From positions 186,001 to 250,000 of the forward strand of contig NZ_FOVT01000006.1 in the NCBI RefSeq assembly GCF_900115245.1: a stretch of DNA of 64,000 nucleotides, read 5' to 3'. Under the pieces are notes generated by a model that saw only the letters and a program-made list of their open reading frames with translations, ran no database searches and had not been told where the DNA came from. This document shows positions 9,971 through 17,998 of the stretch, piece after piece. Each line of letters begins with the position of its first letter. Position 1 is the first letter of the stretch. A program made the translations under genes and the position numbers. Source of the stretch: Mesorhizobium sp. NFR06 (GTDB lineage Bacteria > Pseudomonadota > Alphaproteobacteria > Rhizobiales > Rhizobiaceae).

Positions 9971-11503
9971 CTACCTCGTCAGATCGAGCGCGGCCGTCAA
10001 ATCCCCCATCGGCGGCTGGTCGTTGTTGCGCAGCGCCTTGTCGCGGGCGACGATGCCCGCCAGCACCGGCAGGTCGTAGCGGTTGGTGATGAAGCGCAGG
10101 ATCGAGGTGGTGTCGTACTGCGTGTGGTCGACCATGCCCATTTTCGCATAGGGCGAGATGATGAAGGCCGGGACGCGGTTGCCCGGGCCCCAGCGGTCGG
10201 CCTTGGGCGGCGCGACGTGGTCCCAGATGCCGCCATTCTCGTCATAGGTGACGACGACCAGCATATGCGGCCATTGCGGGCTCTTTTCCAGATGCGCGAC
10301 GAGGTCGGCCAGATGCTGGTCGCCCGACGTCACGTCGGCGTAGCCGGCGTGTTCGTTGAGGTTGCCTTGCGGCTTGTAGAAGGAGACTGCGGGCAGCTTG
10401 CCGTCGTCGATCGCCTTGATGAACTCCGTGCCGCCGAGGCCGCCGTCCTTCAGGTGTTCGGCGCGCGCGGCGATGCCCGGCGCGTAGGCGGCGAAATAGT
10501 TGAAGGGCTGGTGGTGGAACTGGAAGTTCGGCACCGGCGTGGCGTTCTTGCCGTCGAGGGCCGCCTGCCAGGCGCCCGAATACCACGCCCAGGAAATGCC
10601 CTTCAGCGACAACAGATCGCCGATGGTGATCTCGTGCTGCGGCGGCAGCGTCGTCGGCTGCGCCGGATCGGCGAGCGCCTTGTCGCCGCCCTCGGCCGGC
10701 TTGTTGGCGCTCGGCTGGTAAGGCGGCTGCATGGTGTTGACGGCGTAGAAGTCCGGTGTGATGGCGCCGTCATTGACGAATTTCGGCACGCCGCCCAGCG
10801 CCGAGGCCGGCGAATTGTCGGCCACCTTCAGCGTCACGCCGTCCGGCTCGACGACGGCGATCTGGCCTTTCACCGGGCTGGTGTCGGCGTTGGGATAGAC
10901 CGGCACGCAGGCGCAGGCGAGCATGAAGTGATTGAGGAAGGAGCCGCCGAAGGCGCCCTGAAAGAAATTGTCCGCCAGCACGTATTTCCTGGCGATGTTC
11001 CACATCGGCAGGCCGGAGCCGTCATAGTGGCCCATCACCAGCGAGCCGGAATCGGCCCAGGCGACGAACTTGTCGTTCTTGCCGCCGTCGATCTGCATCT
11101 GCTCCTGATAGAAGCGGTGCCAGAGGTCGTGCGTGACGACGTTGGTGCCTTCGTTGAAGCCCTTGGGATCGTCGATGGCGAAGGCGGCGTTGGCGAGATG
11201 CGCGCTCTGCGCTTCCGTCACCGCCGGCGTGACGCCCTTGCCGGTCAGCCCGCCCCAGACCGGCGGCAGTTCGGAAAGCGGCTTGCCGTCGCGGTCGAGC
11301 TGGCGCGCCTGCCCGGGCGACACATTCGCCAGGCCGTTGGCGCCGGGGAAGCCGCCATAGAGGTTATCGAAGCTGCGGTTCTCGGCGTAGATGACGACGA
11401 CGGTGTCGATCTTGTCGTAACCGGGAGGGGCCGCCTGGGCGGCGGCGGTGAGCGATGCCAGCGCCGTGGAGGCGAAGCAGAGCGAGAGAAAGGACCTGGT
11501 CAT
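9971..11503 (-). CDS. Secreted phosphoesterase/acid phosphatase (PF04185 type)
   Basis: This 510-residue exported enzyme has a signal peptide at residues 1-24 (MTRSFLSLCFASTALASLTA, AAQA). The family motif ENRSFDNLYG at 41-50 carries the metal ligands and nucleophile region shared by phospholipase C and AcpA-type acid phosphatases. A late motif VTYDENGGIWDHVAPP gives further metal ligands. It probably releases phosphate from phosphomonoesters in the periplasm. Phospholipase C activity is an alternative. It is divergent from the cytochrome c peroxidase at 11711, and the shared 207-bp gap holds a palindrome at 11565-11580. Confidence 0.85.
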   Translation of the reverse strand: MTRSFLSLCFASTALASLTAAAQAAPPGYDKIDTVVVIYAENRSFDNLYGGFPGANGLANVSPGQARQLDRDGKPLSELPPVWGGLTGKGVTPAVTEAQSAHLANAAFAIDDPKGFNEGTNVVTHDLWHRFYQEQMQIDGGKNDKFVAWADSGSLVMGHYDGSGLPMWNIARKYVLADNFFQGAFGGSFLNHFMLACACVPVYPNADTSPVKGQIAVVEPDGVTLKVADNSPASALGGVPKFVNDGAITPDFYAVNTMQPPYQPSANKPAEGGDKALADPAQPTTLPPQHEITIGDLLSLKGISWAWYSGAWQAALDGKNATPVPNFQFHHQPFNYFAAYAPGIAARAEHLKDGGLGGTEFIKAIDDGKLPAVSFYKPQGNLNEHAGYADVTSGDQHLADLVAHLEKSPQWPHMLVVVTYDENGGIWDHVAPPKADRWGPGNRVPAFIISPYAKMGMVDHTQYDTTSILRFITNRYDLPVLAGIVARDKALRNNDQPPMGDLTAALDLTR

Positions 11504-11564
11504 TTGGGGATGCCTCGTGGCTGGGGAATGGCTGGAGGAACCGGGCGACGCTAGGGCTGGTGCT

Positions 11565-11580
11565 TGTCACCTTTGTGACA
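11565..11580. promoter_or_regulatory. Palindrome TGTCAC-N4-GTGACA in a divergent promoter region
   Basis: TGTCAC-cttt-GTGACA is a perfect 6-bp inverted repeat centred between the divergent phosphatase and peroxidase genes. The half-site resembles the TGTCA unit of Pho boxes, but those are normally direct repeats, so PhoB binding is uncertain. It could be the operator of another regulator. Confidence 0.4.
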
Positions 11581-11710
11581 GGGGAAGTGGAGCACAATGG
11601 CTGTTCCACCTCAAGCGTGGGCTGCCGCGCACGCGATCCACACCTTGAACCGCCGGTCATCAATCCGTAGCAAAGCGTCCCTACGCAAAAGGCAAACGGA
11701 CTGGACCGCC

Positions 11711-12958
11711 ATGACGGGATGGAAATCCGCGACGTTCGCCGCCTTCGCCGCAACCATCATCCTGTGGCCAGCCGACGGCTTGCCGGCGGGCGGCGGCCAC
11801 CCCGGCCCGATGTCGCGGGCGGAGGCTTTTGCCCGCGCCCAGGCGCTGACCGCGCTCGGACGGCAGATGTTCTTCGATCCGTCGCTGTCGGCCTCGGGCA
11901 AGCAGGCCTGCTCGTCCTGTCATGACCCCAACCATGCCTTCGGGCCGGCTTCGGCGACGCCGGTCGAGACGGGCGGGCCGAACCTCGACCGGCCGGGCCT
12001 GCGCGCCGTGCCGTCGCTGCGCTATCTGCAGGCGGCGCCCGCCTTCACCGAGCATTTTTACGACTCCGAGGACGAGGGCGACGAGAGCGTCGACAACGGC
12101 CCGACCGGCGGCCTGACCTGGGACGGCCGCGCTGACCACGGCAAGGACCAGGCGAGGATCCCGCTGCTGTCGGCCTTCGAGATGGGCAACAAGGACGAAG
12201 GCGCCGTGGTCGCCGCCTTGCGCAAGGCGCCCTATGCCGGCGCGTTCATGGCGACGTTCGGGGCCAATGTCCTCGACTATCCGCGGGACGCCTTCGACGC
12301 CGCGGTGGAAGCACTCGGGACGTTCGAGCAGAGCAGCGCTGATTTCTATCCCTACTCCAGCCGTTACGACGCTTTCCTTGCCGGTAAGGCGCGGTTGACG
12401 GCGCAGGAATTGCACGGCCGCATGCTGTTCGAGGACGAGGCCAAAGGCAATTGCGCGAGCTGTCATCTCAGCGAGCCCGCCAATGACGGCGAGCCGCCGC
12501 AGTTCACCGATTTCGGCCTGATCGCGATCGCCGTGCCGCGCAATCCGGCGATCCCGGCCAATGCGGACCCGAGCTATTTCGACCTTGGCCTGTGCGGCCC
12601 GCTGCGCACCGACTTCAAGGGCCGCGCCGAATATTGCGGCCTGTTCAAGACACCGACGCTGCGCAACGTCGCGCTGCGCAAGAGCTTCTTCCACAATGGC
12701 TATTTCCACACGCTGCGCGAGGCGGTGGCCTTCTACGCCAGCCGCGACAGCGACCCGGGCCGCTGGTATCCGAAGAACGCCGACGGCACGGTCAAGAAAT
12801 TCGACGACCTGCCAAAGGCTTACTGGCCGAACCTCAACGCCGATCCGCCTTTCAACGGCAGAAAACCCGGTGACAAACCGGCGCTGACCGACGCCGAGAT
12901 CGACGACATCGTCGCCTTCCTCGGCACGCTGACCGACGCGGACCAGGCGGGGCAGTGA
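11711..12958 (+). CDS. Di-heme cytochrome c peroxidase (MauG/CcpA family)
   Basis: This 415-residue exported protein carries two heme c sites: CSSCH at 67-71 and CASCH at about 248-252. A signal-like hydrophobic stretch lies at 6-24. The order heme 1, long insert (about 90-230), heme 2, then a C-terminal domain with HNGYFHTLREAV fits the bacterial peroxidase/MauG class. It would reduce peroxide with electrons from a small cytochrome, or oxidise a partner protein as MauG does. The start at 11711 precedes the signal peptide; frames that begin earlier add a basic stretch. Confidence 0.88.
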   Translation: MTGWKSATFAAFAATIILWPADGLPAGGGHPGPMSRAEAFARAQALTALGRQMFFDPSLSASGKQACSSCHDPNHAFGPASATPVETGGPNLDRPGLRAVPSLRYLQAAPAFTEHFYDSEDEGDESVDNGPTGGLTWDGRADHGKDQARIPLLSAFEMGNKDEGAVVAALRKAPYAGAFMATFGANVLDYPRDAFDAAVEALGTFEQSSADFYPYSSRYDAFLAGKARLTAQELHGRMLFEDEAKGNCASCHLSEPANDGEPPQFTDFGLIAIAVPRNPAIPANADPSYFDLGLCGPLRTDFKGRAEYCGLFKTPTLRNVALRKSFFHNGYFHTLREAVAFYASRDSDPGRWYPKNADGTVKKFDDLPKAYWPNLNADPPFNGRKPGDKPALTDAEIDDIVAFLGTLTDADQAGQ

Positions 12959-13296
12959 GGTTCAGGCAACCACGACGGAAAGCCGGTCCAACGACGCGAC
13001 CGGCGAATGCCCGCTGAAATCTTGTTTTGATGCATGCCGTTGTCCGGAACCGCTGCACAATTCTGGGCGACATGCATCAGGTTGGACGGTGTCCCGGCTC
13101 TACCGCACCGTCGCCCGGGCTGCCCCGACTGATTGCCCCAGTTATCTCCGTGAACCGGTTCCGTTCGCGGCTCGAGCCGGCACGGGCCGTCGATGGGACC
13201 CTCGACAAGAATGTCGTGCGCAAGTGTGAACCAGGTCATGGGAACGCCAATCGGCGTCTGCTATATTAGCGACTCTTCACGGGACGGGGGTCTCGC
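12959..13296. other. Intergenic region, nothing recognised
   Basis: This 338-bp gap follows the di-heme peroxidase. Open frames here are short and lack ribosome sites, and I see no hairpin terminator, tRNA or repeat family member. Confidence 0.5.
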
Positions 13297-13527
13297 ATGA
13301 GGTTCGTCGCAGTGCAGGAGCCGCCCGGCAGCAGCTGGGCGGTGTTTGACACAGCCGAGGATGCGCCAGCCGAATATGCCGGCCGCGTGCTTGTCGGCCT
13401 GACATCGCGCGAAGCGCGCTGGTTCGTCGCCATGGGCAACGATCACACGGCCTGGCCGGCAACACGCCCGGCCGGTCACGCAACCGCGGCACGTCGGAGC
13501 TGGCGGTTGCTTGCCGGAAAGGCGTGA
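13297..13527 (+). CDS. Small hypothetical protein
   Basis: This 76-residue ORF starts MRFVAVQEPPGSSWAVFDTA. The first 50 residues alternate hydrophobic and polar positions like a small beta-rich domain (WAVFDTAEDAPAEYAGRVLV, then REARWFVAMGND). The last 25 are Arg/Ala-rich and probably unstructured. GACGGGGG lies 6-13 bases upstream of the ATG. I do not recognise the family. Confidence 0.55.
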   Translation: MRFVAVQEPPGSSWAVFDTAEDAPAEYAGRVLVGLTSREARWFVAMGNDHTAWPATRPAGHATAARRSWRLLAGKA

Positions 13528-13591
13528 CCAGACAGGCAGTTAGGAAGCTGCGCTGCCGGATCGATTCAAGGCTGCGCCCTGGGGCTGCCGA

Positions 13592-14179
13592 TCAGCGTGC
13601 CGGCGCGTAGCGGCTCACCACCATGCCGCTGGCATAGGCCTTGGAGCCGAGGAGCTCTAGCCTGCCGAAGCCGCCCTGGTCGAAGATGCGCCGCCCGCTA
13701 CCCAGCACCGCCGGGTTGATGAAGAGCTGGAACTCGTCGACCAGGCCGGCGCCAATCAGCGCCGAGGCGAAGCCCGCGCCGCCGAACACGGCGATGTTGC
13801 CACCCGCGTCTTGCTTCAGCGCCTCGACCTCGCGCGGCAGGTCGCCGCTGACGACGCGCGTGCGCTCCCAGCGCGAAGCCTCGAGCTTGTCGCTCGCCAC
13901 CACCTTCTGCGCCTCGACGATGCGCCGCGCGAAGGCATAGAAAGGGTCCTTCGGATATTTCTTCGCCGCGTTGCCCCAATGGGCCAGATACCCCTCCTGC
14001 GCCATCTTGCGACTCAACAGGATGGTGTCGATGGTGGTGAAGATGGCGTTGAAGTCTTGTTTCAATTGCTCGTCCCAGGCGCTGTCGTCACCCCATTCCC
14101 AGAGCTGCCAGCGGTGGTCCCCATCGGCGCCGACGAAACCGTCGACCGACATCTGCATCTGCAGGATGAGCTTTTTCAT
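13592..14179 (-). CDS. RibD C-terminal/dihydrofolate reductase-like family protein
   Basis: This 195-residue protein starts MKKLILQMQMSVDGFVGADG, the usual opening of RibD-like reductases. A nucleotide-binding Rossmann-like motif follows (NIAVFGGAGFASALIGAGLV). These proteins look like NADPH-dependent reductases, but most standalone members have no proven substrate. It is divergent from the HxlR regulator at 14279 and shares a 99-bp AT-rich promoter gap with it. Direct repeats there suggest the regulator controls this gene. Confidence 0.85.
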   Translation of the reverse strand: MKKLILQMQMSVDGFVGADGDHRWQLWEWGDDSAWDEQLKQDFNAIFTTIDTILLSRKMAQEGYLAHWGNAAKKYPKDPFYAFARRIVEAQKVVASDKLEASRWERTRVVSGDLPREVEALKQDAGGNIAVFGGAGFASALIGAGLVDEFQLFINPAVLGSGRRIFDQGGFGRLELLGSKAYASGMVVSRYAPAR

Positions 14180-14211
14180 TTCGGTCTCCTCTCGTCAGAT
14201 CGATTTATTTT

Positions 14212-14274
14212 TGGAACCATTTGACGCAAGGCGATAATGGTGTCAATAGTAAAGTGATTTAAAAATGGAACCAT
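14212..14274. promoter_or_regulatory. Direct repeats TGGAACCAT in a divergent promoter
   Basis: TGGAACCAT occurs at 14212-14220 and again at 14266-14274, inside the AT-rich gap between the divergent reductase and HxlR regulator genes. Both are preceded by an A/T run. The pair brackets the gap and ends just before each gene, as expected of an operator controlling both directions. Confidence 0.5.
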
Positions 14275-14278
14275 CCTA

Positions 14279-14725
14279 ATGTCCATCAAGGGACGATCCG
14301 GCTGCCCGATCAATCTCTCGCTCGAACTGCTCGGCGACCGCTGGACCCTGCTGATCATCCGCGACATGGTCTTCGCGCGGAAAAGGCATTTTCGCGAATT
14401 CCTGCAATCGGACGAAGGCATCTCGTCGCGCACGCTGGCCGAGCGGCTGCAGACGCTGGTCGACGAAGGCATCCTCACCCGAAGCGACGACCCGACGCAC
14501 GGGCTGAAGGCGATCTACCGGCTGACCGAGACCGGGATAGACCTTCTGCCGGTGCTTGCGACATTGGGCGCCTGGGGCAGCAAGTATCGCCGTGCCGATG
14601 ACAAGCTCGCCCGGATCGCGGATGAGCTGGCGGCCGGTGGCGAACCGGCGCTCGAACGGCTGAAAGAGACGCTCAGGGATGAGCATCTGGGTAGCGGCGA
14701 TGGAACACGGCTCTCCCCGCGATGA
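14279..14725 (+). CDS. HxlR family winged-helix transcriptional regulator
   Basis: This 148-residue regulator shows the HxlR signature CPINLSLELLGDRWTLLIIR at about residues 9-28. It is followed by FREFLQSDEGISSRTLAERL, the recognition-helix region, and a beta wing around DDPTHGLKAIYRLTETG. The single Cys near the N-terminus (residue 9) sits where redox-sensing HxlR members have theirs. It is likely to regulate the divergent reductase gene and itself. An effector cannot be inferred. Confidence 0.92.
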   Translation: MSIKGRSGCPINLSLELLGDRWTLLIIRDMVFARKRHFREFLQSDEGISSRTLAERLQTLVDEGILTRSDDPTHGLKAIYRLTETGIDLLPVLATLGAWGSKYRRADDKLARIADELAAGGEPALERLKETLRDEHLGSGDGTRLSPR

Positions 14726-14762
14726 GGCGACCGATGCTTAAGTCCAAGCGCGCGGTGGGTTA

Positions 14763-14863
14763 GCGCAATTCCAGGAAAAGTGTGACACGGTTTTCCGTCA
14801 GGAATTGCGTCAAAAAAGAGATAGAGCGTTTCGCCGTTTCCGTGAAACGGTGAAATGCTCTAG
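14763..14863. repeat. Dispersed palindromic repeat (GCAATTCC family), copy 1
   Basis: This 101-bp element reads GCGCAATTCCAGGAAAAGTG, then a second module CGTTTCGCCGTTTCCGTGAA and ACGGTGAAATGCTCTAG. Each module is an imperfect palindrome. It matches 56648-56741 in the same orientation with few differences. Its last bases supply the TAG stop of the small gene at 14860-15039. Confidence 0.85.
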
Positions 14864-15039
14864 CGCGCCGCCTTGCGTGGCGCGCCGAGTGCGTCGAGGC
14901 GTTCCTGCAGATGGCGGTTGAGCACGATCATCTGTTTCAGCGCCTTCACCGGGTCGCCCTTGTGCTGGGCGATGAAGCGTTCGGCGACCGCCTGAAGCGC
15001 GGCTTCCTGGCGATAATCCAGCCTTACGATGTGATCCAT
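14860..15039 (-). CDS. Small hypothetical helical protein
   Basis: This 59-residue protein starts MDHIVRLDYRQEAALQAVAE and appears entirely helical, with a charged pattern (FIAQHKGDPVKALKQMIVLN) and a basic tail. No family is recognised. The stop codon lies inside the adjacent dispersed repeat, so the C-terminus may have been set by repeat insertion. It is divergent from the gene at 15177. Confidence 0.55.
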   Translation of the reverse strand: MDHIVRLDYRQEAALQAVAERFIAQHKGDPVKALKQMIVLNRHLQERLDALGAPRKAAR

Positions 15040-15176
15040 GACGGTTGCTCCGGCGGCTTTCATTAGCAAGTGAACAAAAAGGGAACAAAAATGTCAAGGA
15101 CGAATTGACTTCCCAAGGAATGAGTTCCTATTTTGTCAGGAAGTGGGGCGGTTGCTCGATATCCAGGGAGAGCCGC

Positions 15177-15437
15177 GTGGGCAGACGGAAAAGCCGCTAT
15201 GACAGATTGTTCCCGTCGGATGCGGAGGCGATCATTCGAGATGCGCTGGAGCTGCGCCAGACGGTGTTGGCGGCGCAGCTGAACCTCAAGGCCAATGGTG
15301 AAATGTATTGGCGACTCAATGGTTTGCTCGAGCGGCTGCATGAAGTGATGGGCGTGGTTGCAGGCCGGGAGCCCGATTTTCGCGCCGCCAGGCTCGGCCT
15401 CTTGCCGCTGCCCGAGGATTATCGCGACCGGACATGA
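15177..15437 (+). CDS. Small hypothetical protein
   Basis: This is an 86-residue protein if translation starts at GTG 15177, which has GGGAG six bases upstream; that fits better than ATG 15120. The sequence has a long helical core (SDAEAIIRDALELRQTVLAA, then GEMYWRLNGLLERLHEVMGV) and a short tail. No family is recognised. It ends 3 bp before the zinc-ribbon gene at 15441, so the two are probably co-translated. Confidence 0.6.
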   Translation: MGRRKSRYDRLFPSDAEAIIRDALELRQTVLAAQLNLKANGEMYWRLNGLLERLHEVMGVVAGREPDFRAARLGLLPLPEDYRDRT

Positions 15438-15440
15438 CCG

Positions 15441-15701
15441 ATGGCGGGGCCCATGGACAGCGTCGGTCGTGCGGCCAAGGCCAATATGCTGCTCGTCGTC
15501 GAATGCCGCCACTGCTACCATGTCGGACGCTTCAAGGCCAACGACGTGGCCAAGGTGGTTGGCTGGAACAAGCCGCTCGAGGCCATCCGCTTCCGCTGCA
15601 AGCGCTGCGGCCGCAACGACACTGCCGTGAAGACCCAGTTCATCGACCAGGACCATCCGCCCAAGGGCTATATCTGGGTGCTGCAGAAGGCGAGAGGATG
15701 A
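15441..15701 (+). CDS. Small zinc-ribbon protein
   Basis: This 86-residue protein has two CxxC pairs (VVECRHCYHVG at about 19-29 and RFRCKRCGRND at about 50-60), which should bind one zinc. The rest is a short basic N-terminus and a C-terminal strand (YIWVLQKARG). The ribbon is common in rhizobial small proteins of unknown role. It could bind nucleic acid or a protein partner. A second in-frame ATG at 15453 is possible. Confidence 0.75.
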   Translation: MAGPMDSVGRAAKANMLLVVECRHCYHVGRFKANDVAKVVGWNKPLEAIRFRCKRCGRNDTAVKTQFIDQDHPPKGYIWVLQKARG

Positions 15702-15740
15702 CGGTTGTTCCCGGAGCCGGTGCCTTCCTGTACGGCAGTC

Positions 15741-16445
15741 CTAAAACAACGACCCCTGCGCCGGCGGTTCAGCCGGAAACTTGATCTGCGTCGCCGGCTT
15801 CTCCACGATCACCAGGGCATCGTCCGGCGCCGGCCGTTGCAGTTTCTTCGCTTCCGGCCATGGCGCGGTAAGCCACAGTTCGGTTTCTTCCCGCGTCGCC
15901 AGGATGACCGGCATCGCTTTCTCGTGGATCGGCGCGATCAGTGCGTTGGGCCTCGTCGTCAGGAAGCCGTAAAGCTCATGGTCGCCGGGACCCTCCTTCA
16001 CCTTGCGCACGCCTTGCCAGGGCGTCCACAGGCCGGCGAAGAAGAACAGCGGCCGGTTTTCGCCGAGCGCGAACCAGAAGTTCTTCTGAACGCCGGTTTG
16101 CGGGTCCTTGTCGCCGGGCTTCGGCGAAGGCTCGGCAAAACTCGTCACCGGCACCACGCAGCGGTTCTCGATGCCGAGATAAGGCAGCCAGTGGGAATAT
16201 TGCGGGTTGCGGATGTTGGTGGTGCCGGCATCGGCATTGCCGCGCATCCGCTCCGGCGGCGTCGGCATGCCCCAGCGCAGCCTGGCGAGCTCGCGGCCGC
16301 CATCGGCGGCGTTGCGCACCACCGGTGCGGCCTGGTTGGGATAGATGTCAACCGACGGCTCCAGGTTGCCGGAGATGTCGCGCAATGCACGCGTCCACTG
16401 ACGGATCGCCTCCTGGGTCGTGGTGATATTGTAGAGATTGCACAT
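15741..16445 (-). CDS. SOS response-associated peptidase (SRAP; YedK/HMCES-like)
   Basis: This 234-residue protein begins MCNLYN. Removal of Met exposes Cys2, the residue that forms a covalent thiazolidine link to abasic sites in single-stranded DNA. Other family features are present: TNIRN, a central RCVVPVTSFAEP with the catalytic Glu, and ALIAPIHEKAMPVIL with the conserved His. It is expected to protect abasic sites at replication forks. The start at 16445 is fixed by the need for Cys2 and by GGGGAG upstream. Confidence 0.93.
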   Translation of the reverse strand: MCNLYNITTTQEAIRQWTRALRDISGNLEPSVDIYPNQAAPVVRNAADGGRELARLRWGMPTPPERMRGNADAGTTNIRNPQYSHWLPYLGIENRCVVPVTSFAEPSPKPGDKDPQTGVQKNFWFALGENRPLFFFAGLWTPWQGVRKVKEGPGDHELYGFLTTRPNALIAPIHEKAMPVILATREETELWLTAPWPEAKKLQRPAPDDALVIVEKPATQIKFPAEPPAQGSLF

Positions 16446-16548
16446 CGGCGGCGCTCCCCAAGCCACGGATTGTTCCCGCATTTTCGGGCGAAGCGCAAAC
16501 CGCAAGAGCGCAGGCAGTGCTGCAGGACGGCTGTGGAACTTCGAAATG

Positions 16549-16767
16549 TCAGTGGGGCCGCCCGCCGTGCCGGAGCGGCCCGGCCGGCTCCTCGGCAGGC
16601 GGCTCGCCCGGGAGGCCCAATCGCAGCCGCTCCTCCTCGGCGAAAGTCTCGGCTTGCGCGTGAATGTCGAAGACTTGCTGCGTCAGCCTTCCACCGTCGA
16701 CGACGCGCACGATCCATTGATCGTTGATCGCCTTTACACGGACACTGTCTGGCTCGCTTGTTACCAT
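16549..16767 (-). CDS. Small hypothetical protein
   Basis: This 72-residue protein starts MVTSEPDSVRVKAINDQWIV and has AGGAG nine bases upstream. Residues 9-55 look like a small alpha/beta unit (DQWIVRVVDGG, then a helix AQAETFAEEERLRLGL), similar in pattern to the small DUF2188-like proteins, though I cannot confirm the family. The C-terminal 20 residues are Pro/Gly/Arg-rich. An upstream extension to 17001 is less protein-like. Confidence 0.55.
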   Translation of the reverse strand: MVTSEPDSVRVKAINDQWIVRVVDGGRLTQQVFDIHAQAETFAEEERLRLGLPGEPPAEEPAGPLRHGGRPH

Positions 16768-17238
16768 ATACAGCTCCTGCTCTTCGGCCAAAGAATTGGC
16801 TGTCTCCGGTCCAATAAGATCTAGAACGCTCGGGAGTTGCCGAAAAGCCGGATTGAATGGCCTTTGGTACAAAAGGCACCATCCGATATTCGATATATTG
16901 CTGAATTCCGATCCATAAACGATTATAGCGAAGCAAGCGCGCCGTCGCGCGTCGGTACGGCGGCATTCGACTTCGATCTGGCTGTGGATGTGGCGGTGCA
17001 AGCGAGCGCGGACGAATTTGCTGCGCGCTGGCGGCCCGGCAGCCTTGGGGGGTGATACTGGGTTTCGGCGGCCGGGCCTGACCGGAGTTTGCGAGGCCGC
17101 CGGCTGTCAGGAGGATGCGCTCGCACCCACCCAAGGACAAGAACGACCTAGGCCCTAGGACCAAAGCAGCACCAGGCTTGGTCGAGCGGATCAATTGCGT
17201 TGGATGACCGCCAACAACGCGCCGGAAAACCGTTCGCT
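16768..17238. other. Intergenic region with an AT-rich segment
   Basis: This 471-bp gap has no supported gene. The part at about 16880-16930 is AT-rich compared with the rest and may hold the promoter of the minus-strand gene ending at 16549. A run CCTAGGCCCTAGG at about 17149-17161 is a short palindrome. Nothing else is seen. Confidence 0.45.
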
Positions 17239-17385
17239 TCAAAAGCCGAAGAAATGCCGGCCGACGACATAGCCGAGCGCGACGACCACCAAGGGAAACA
17301 GCGCCGGCGTCGCCTTGCCGAACAGCGAGGGATTTATCTCCTTGGCGGGAGCGCTGGGTTTGGCATTGCCGAGGTTTTTGGTCAT
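17239..17385 (-). CDS. 48-residue single-pass membrane protein
   Basis: This short gene begins MTKNLGNAKPSAPAKEINPS and ends with GRHFFGF. A polar N-terminus of about 25 residues is followed by one hydrophobic span (PALFPLVVVALGYVVGRHFF). The codon use is strongly GC3-biased like real genes in this window. No family is recognised. The ribosome site is weak (GTAATGAGCCC before the ATG). Confidence 0.55.
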   Translation of the reverse strand: MTKNLGNAKPSAPAKEINPSLFGKATPALFPLVVVALGYVVGRHFFGF

Positions 17386-17484
17386 GGGCTCATTACCGGT
17401 TGGGGGCCAACTGCCGGCTGATCCGCTAAATTAGAAGTCGCTCATTAAGTTTCCAACAAAGCCAGCGCTACAATTCGCGGCAAT

Positions 17485-17717
17485 TTATTCCAATTGCTGG
17501 GTGCGCTGGGCAAGCGCGAAGGCCCAGAGGTTGCGCAACTTGCCGGGATCCTGGTCGCATTGGCGATGATGGCGTGGAAGGCGGCGCGGGCGATGTCCTT
17601 CCTCCTGGCATCGGGGTGCTCCTTGCGCACCGCCTTGACCAGTTCCTTCGGCGTCATGCCGGGAGTGACCAGGCGCATCAGCGTATCGCCTATGGCCTGC
17701 AATTCGCTGGCATCCAT
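17485..17717 (-). pseudogene. Small helical protein with an apparent frameshift
   Basis: The minus-strand frame from ATG 17717 reads MDASELQAIGDTLMRLVTPG ... KDIARAAFHAIIANA and then becomes unlike protein, running to a stop at 17445. In the neighbouring frame the sense continues as DQDPGKLRNLWAFALAQRTQ and stops at 17485. A single missing base near 17553-17557 would join the two into a product of about 77 residues. I cannot tell a real mutation from a sequencing error. The function of the family is unknown. Confidence 0.5.
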
Positions 17718-17998
17718 AACGATGAACCCTGTTAGACGGCATTCAGCCTAGCATATAGCGGGGCGAGCGCGTCACATTGTGATGCGAGCCGTTGGAATTG
17801 AAGCGGCGTTTTCCAGAGAATTTTGGTGGCGAAAGCGTCCAGCCGGCGAATTCTCGCGGCGGCGAGGCCGTACAGCCAGGGCGGTGGCGATTCCGGCAGC
17901 GGCGCCGCAACCGCCACGCCGGCACCGGGCCGCCGTGGCGCGTTTGCAAGACGGCCAAGGCGCAGCAACGAGTCCCCCGCCCCTGCCATGGTCTTCGC

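Noticed and set aside
10124..11554. Plus-strand frame of 476 codons opposite the secreted phosphatase
   Set aside because: Antisense to an intact enzyme with signal peptide and motifs; Arg/Val/Gly-rich composition without recognisable domains.
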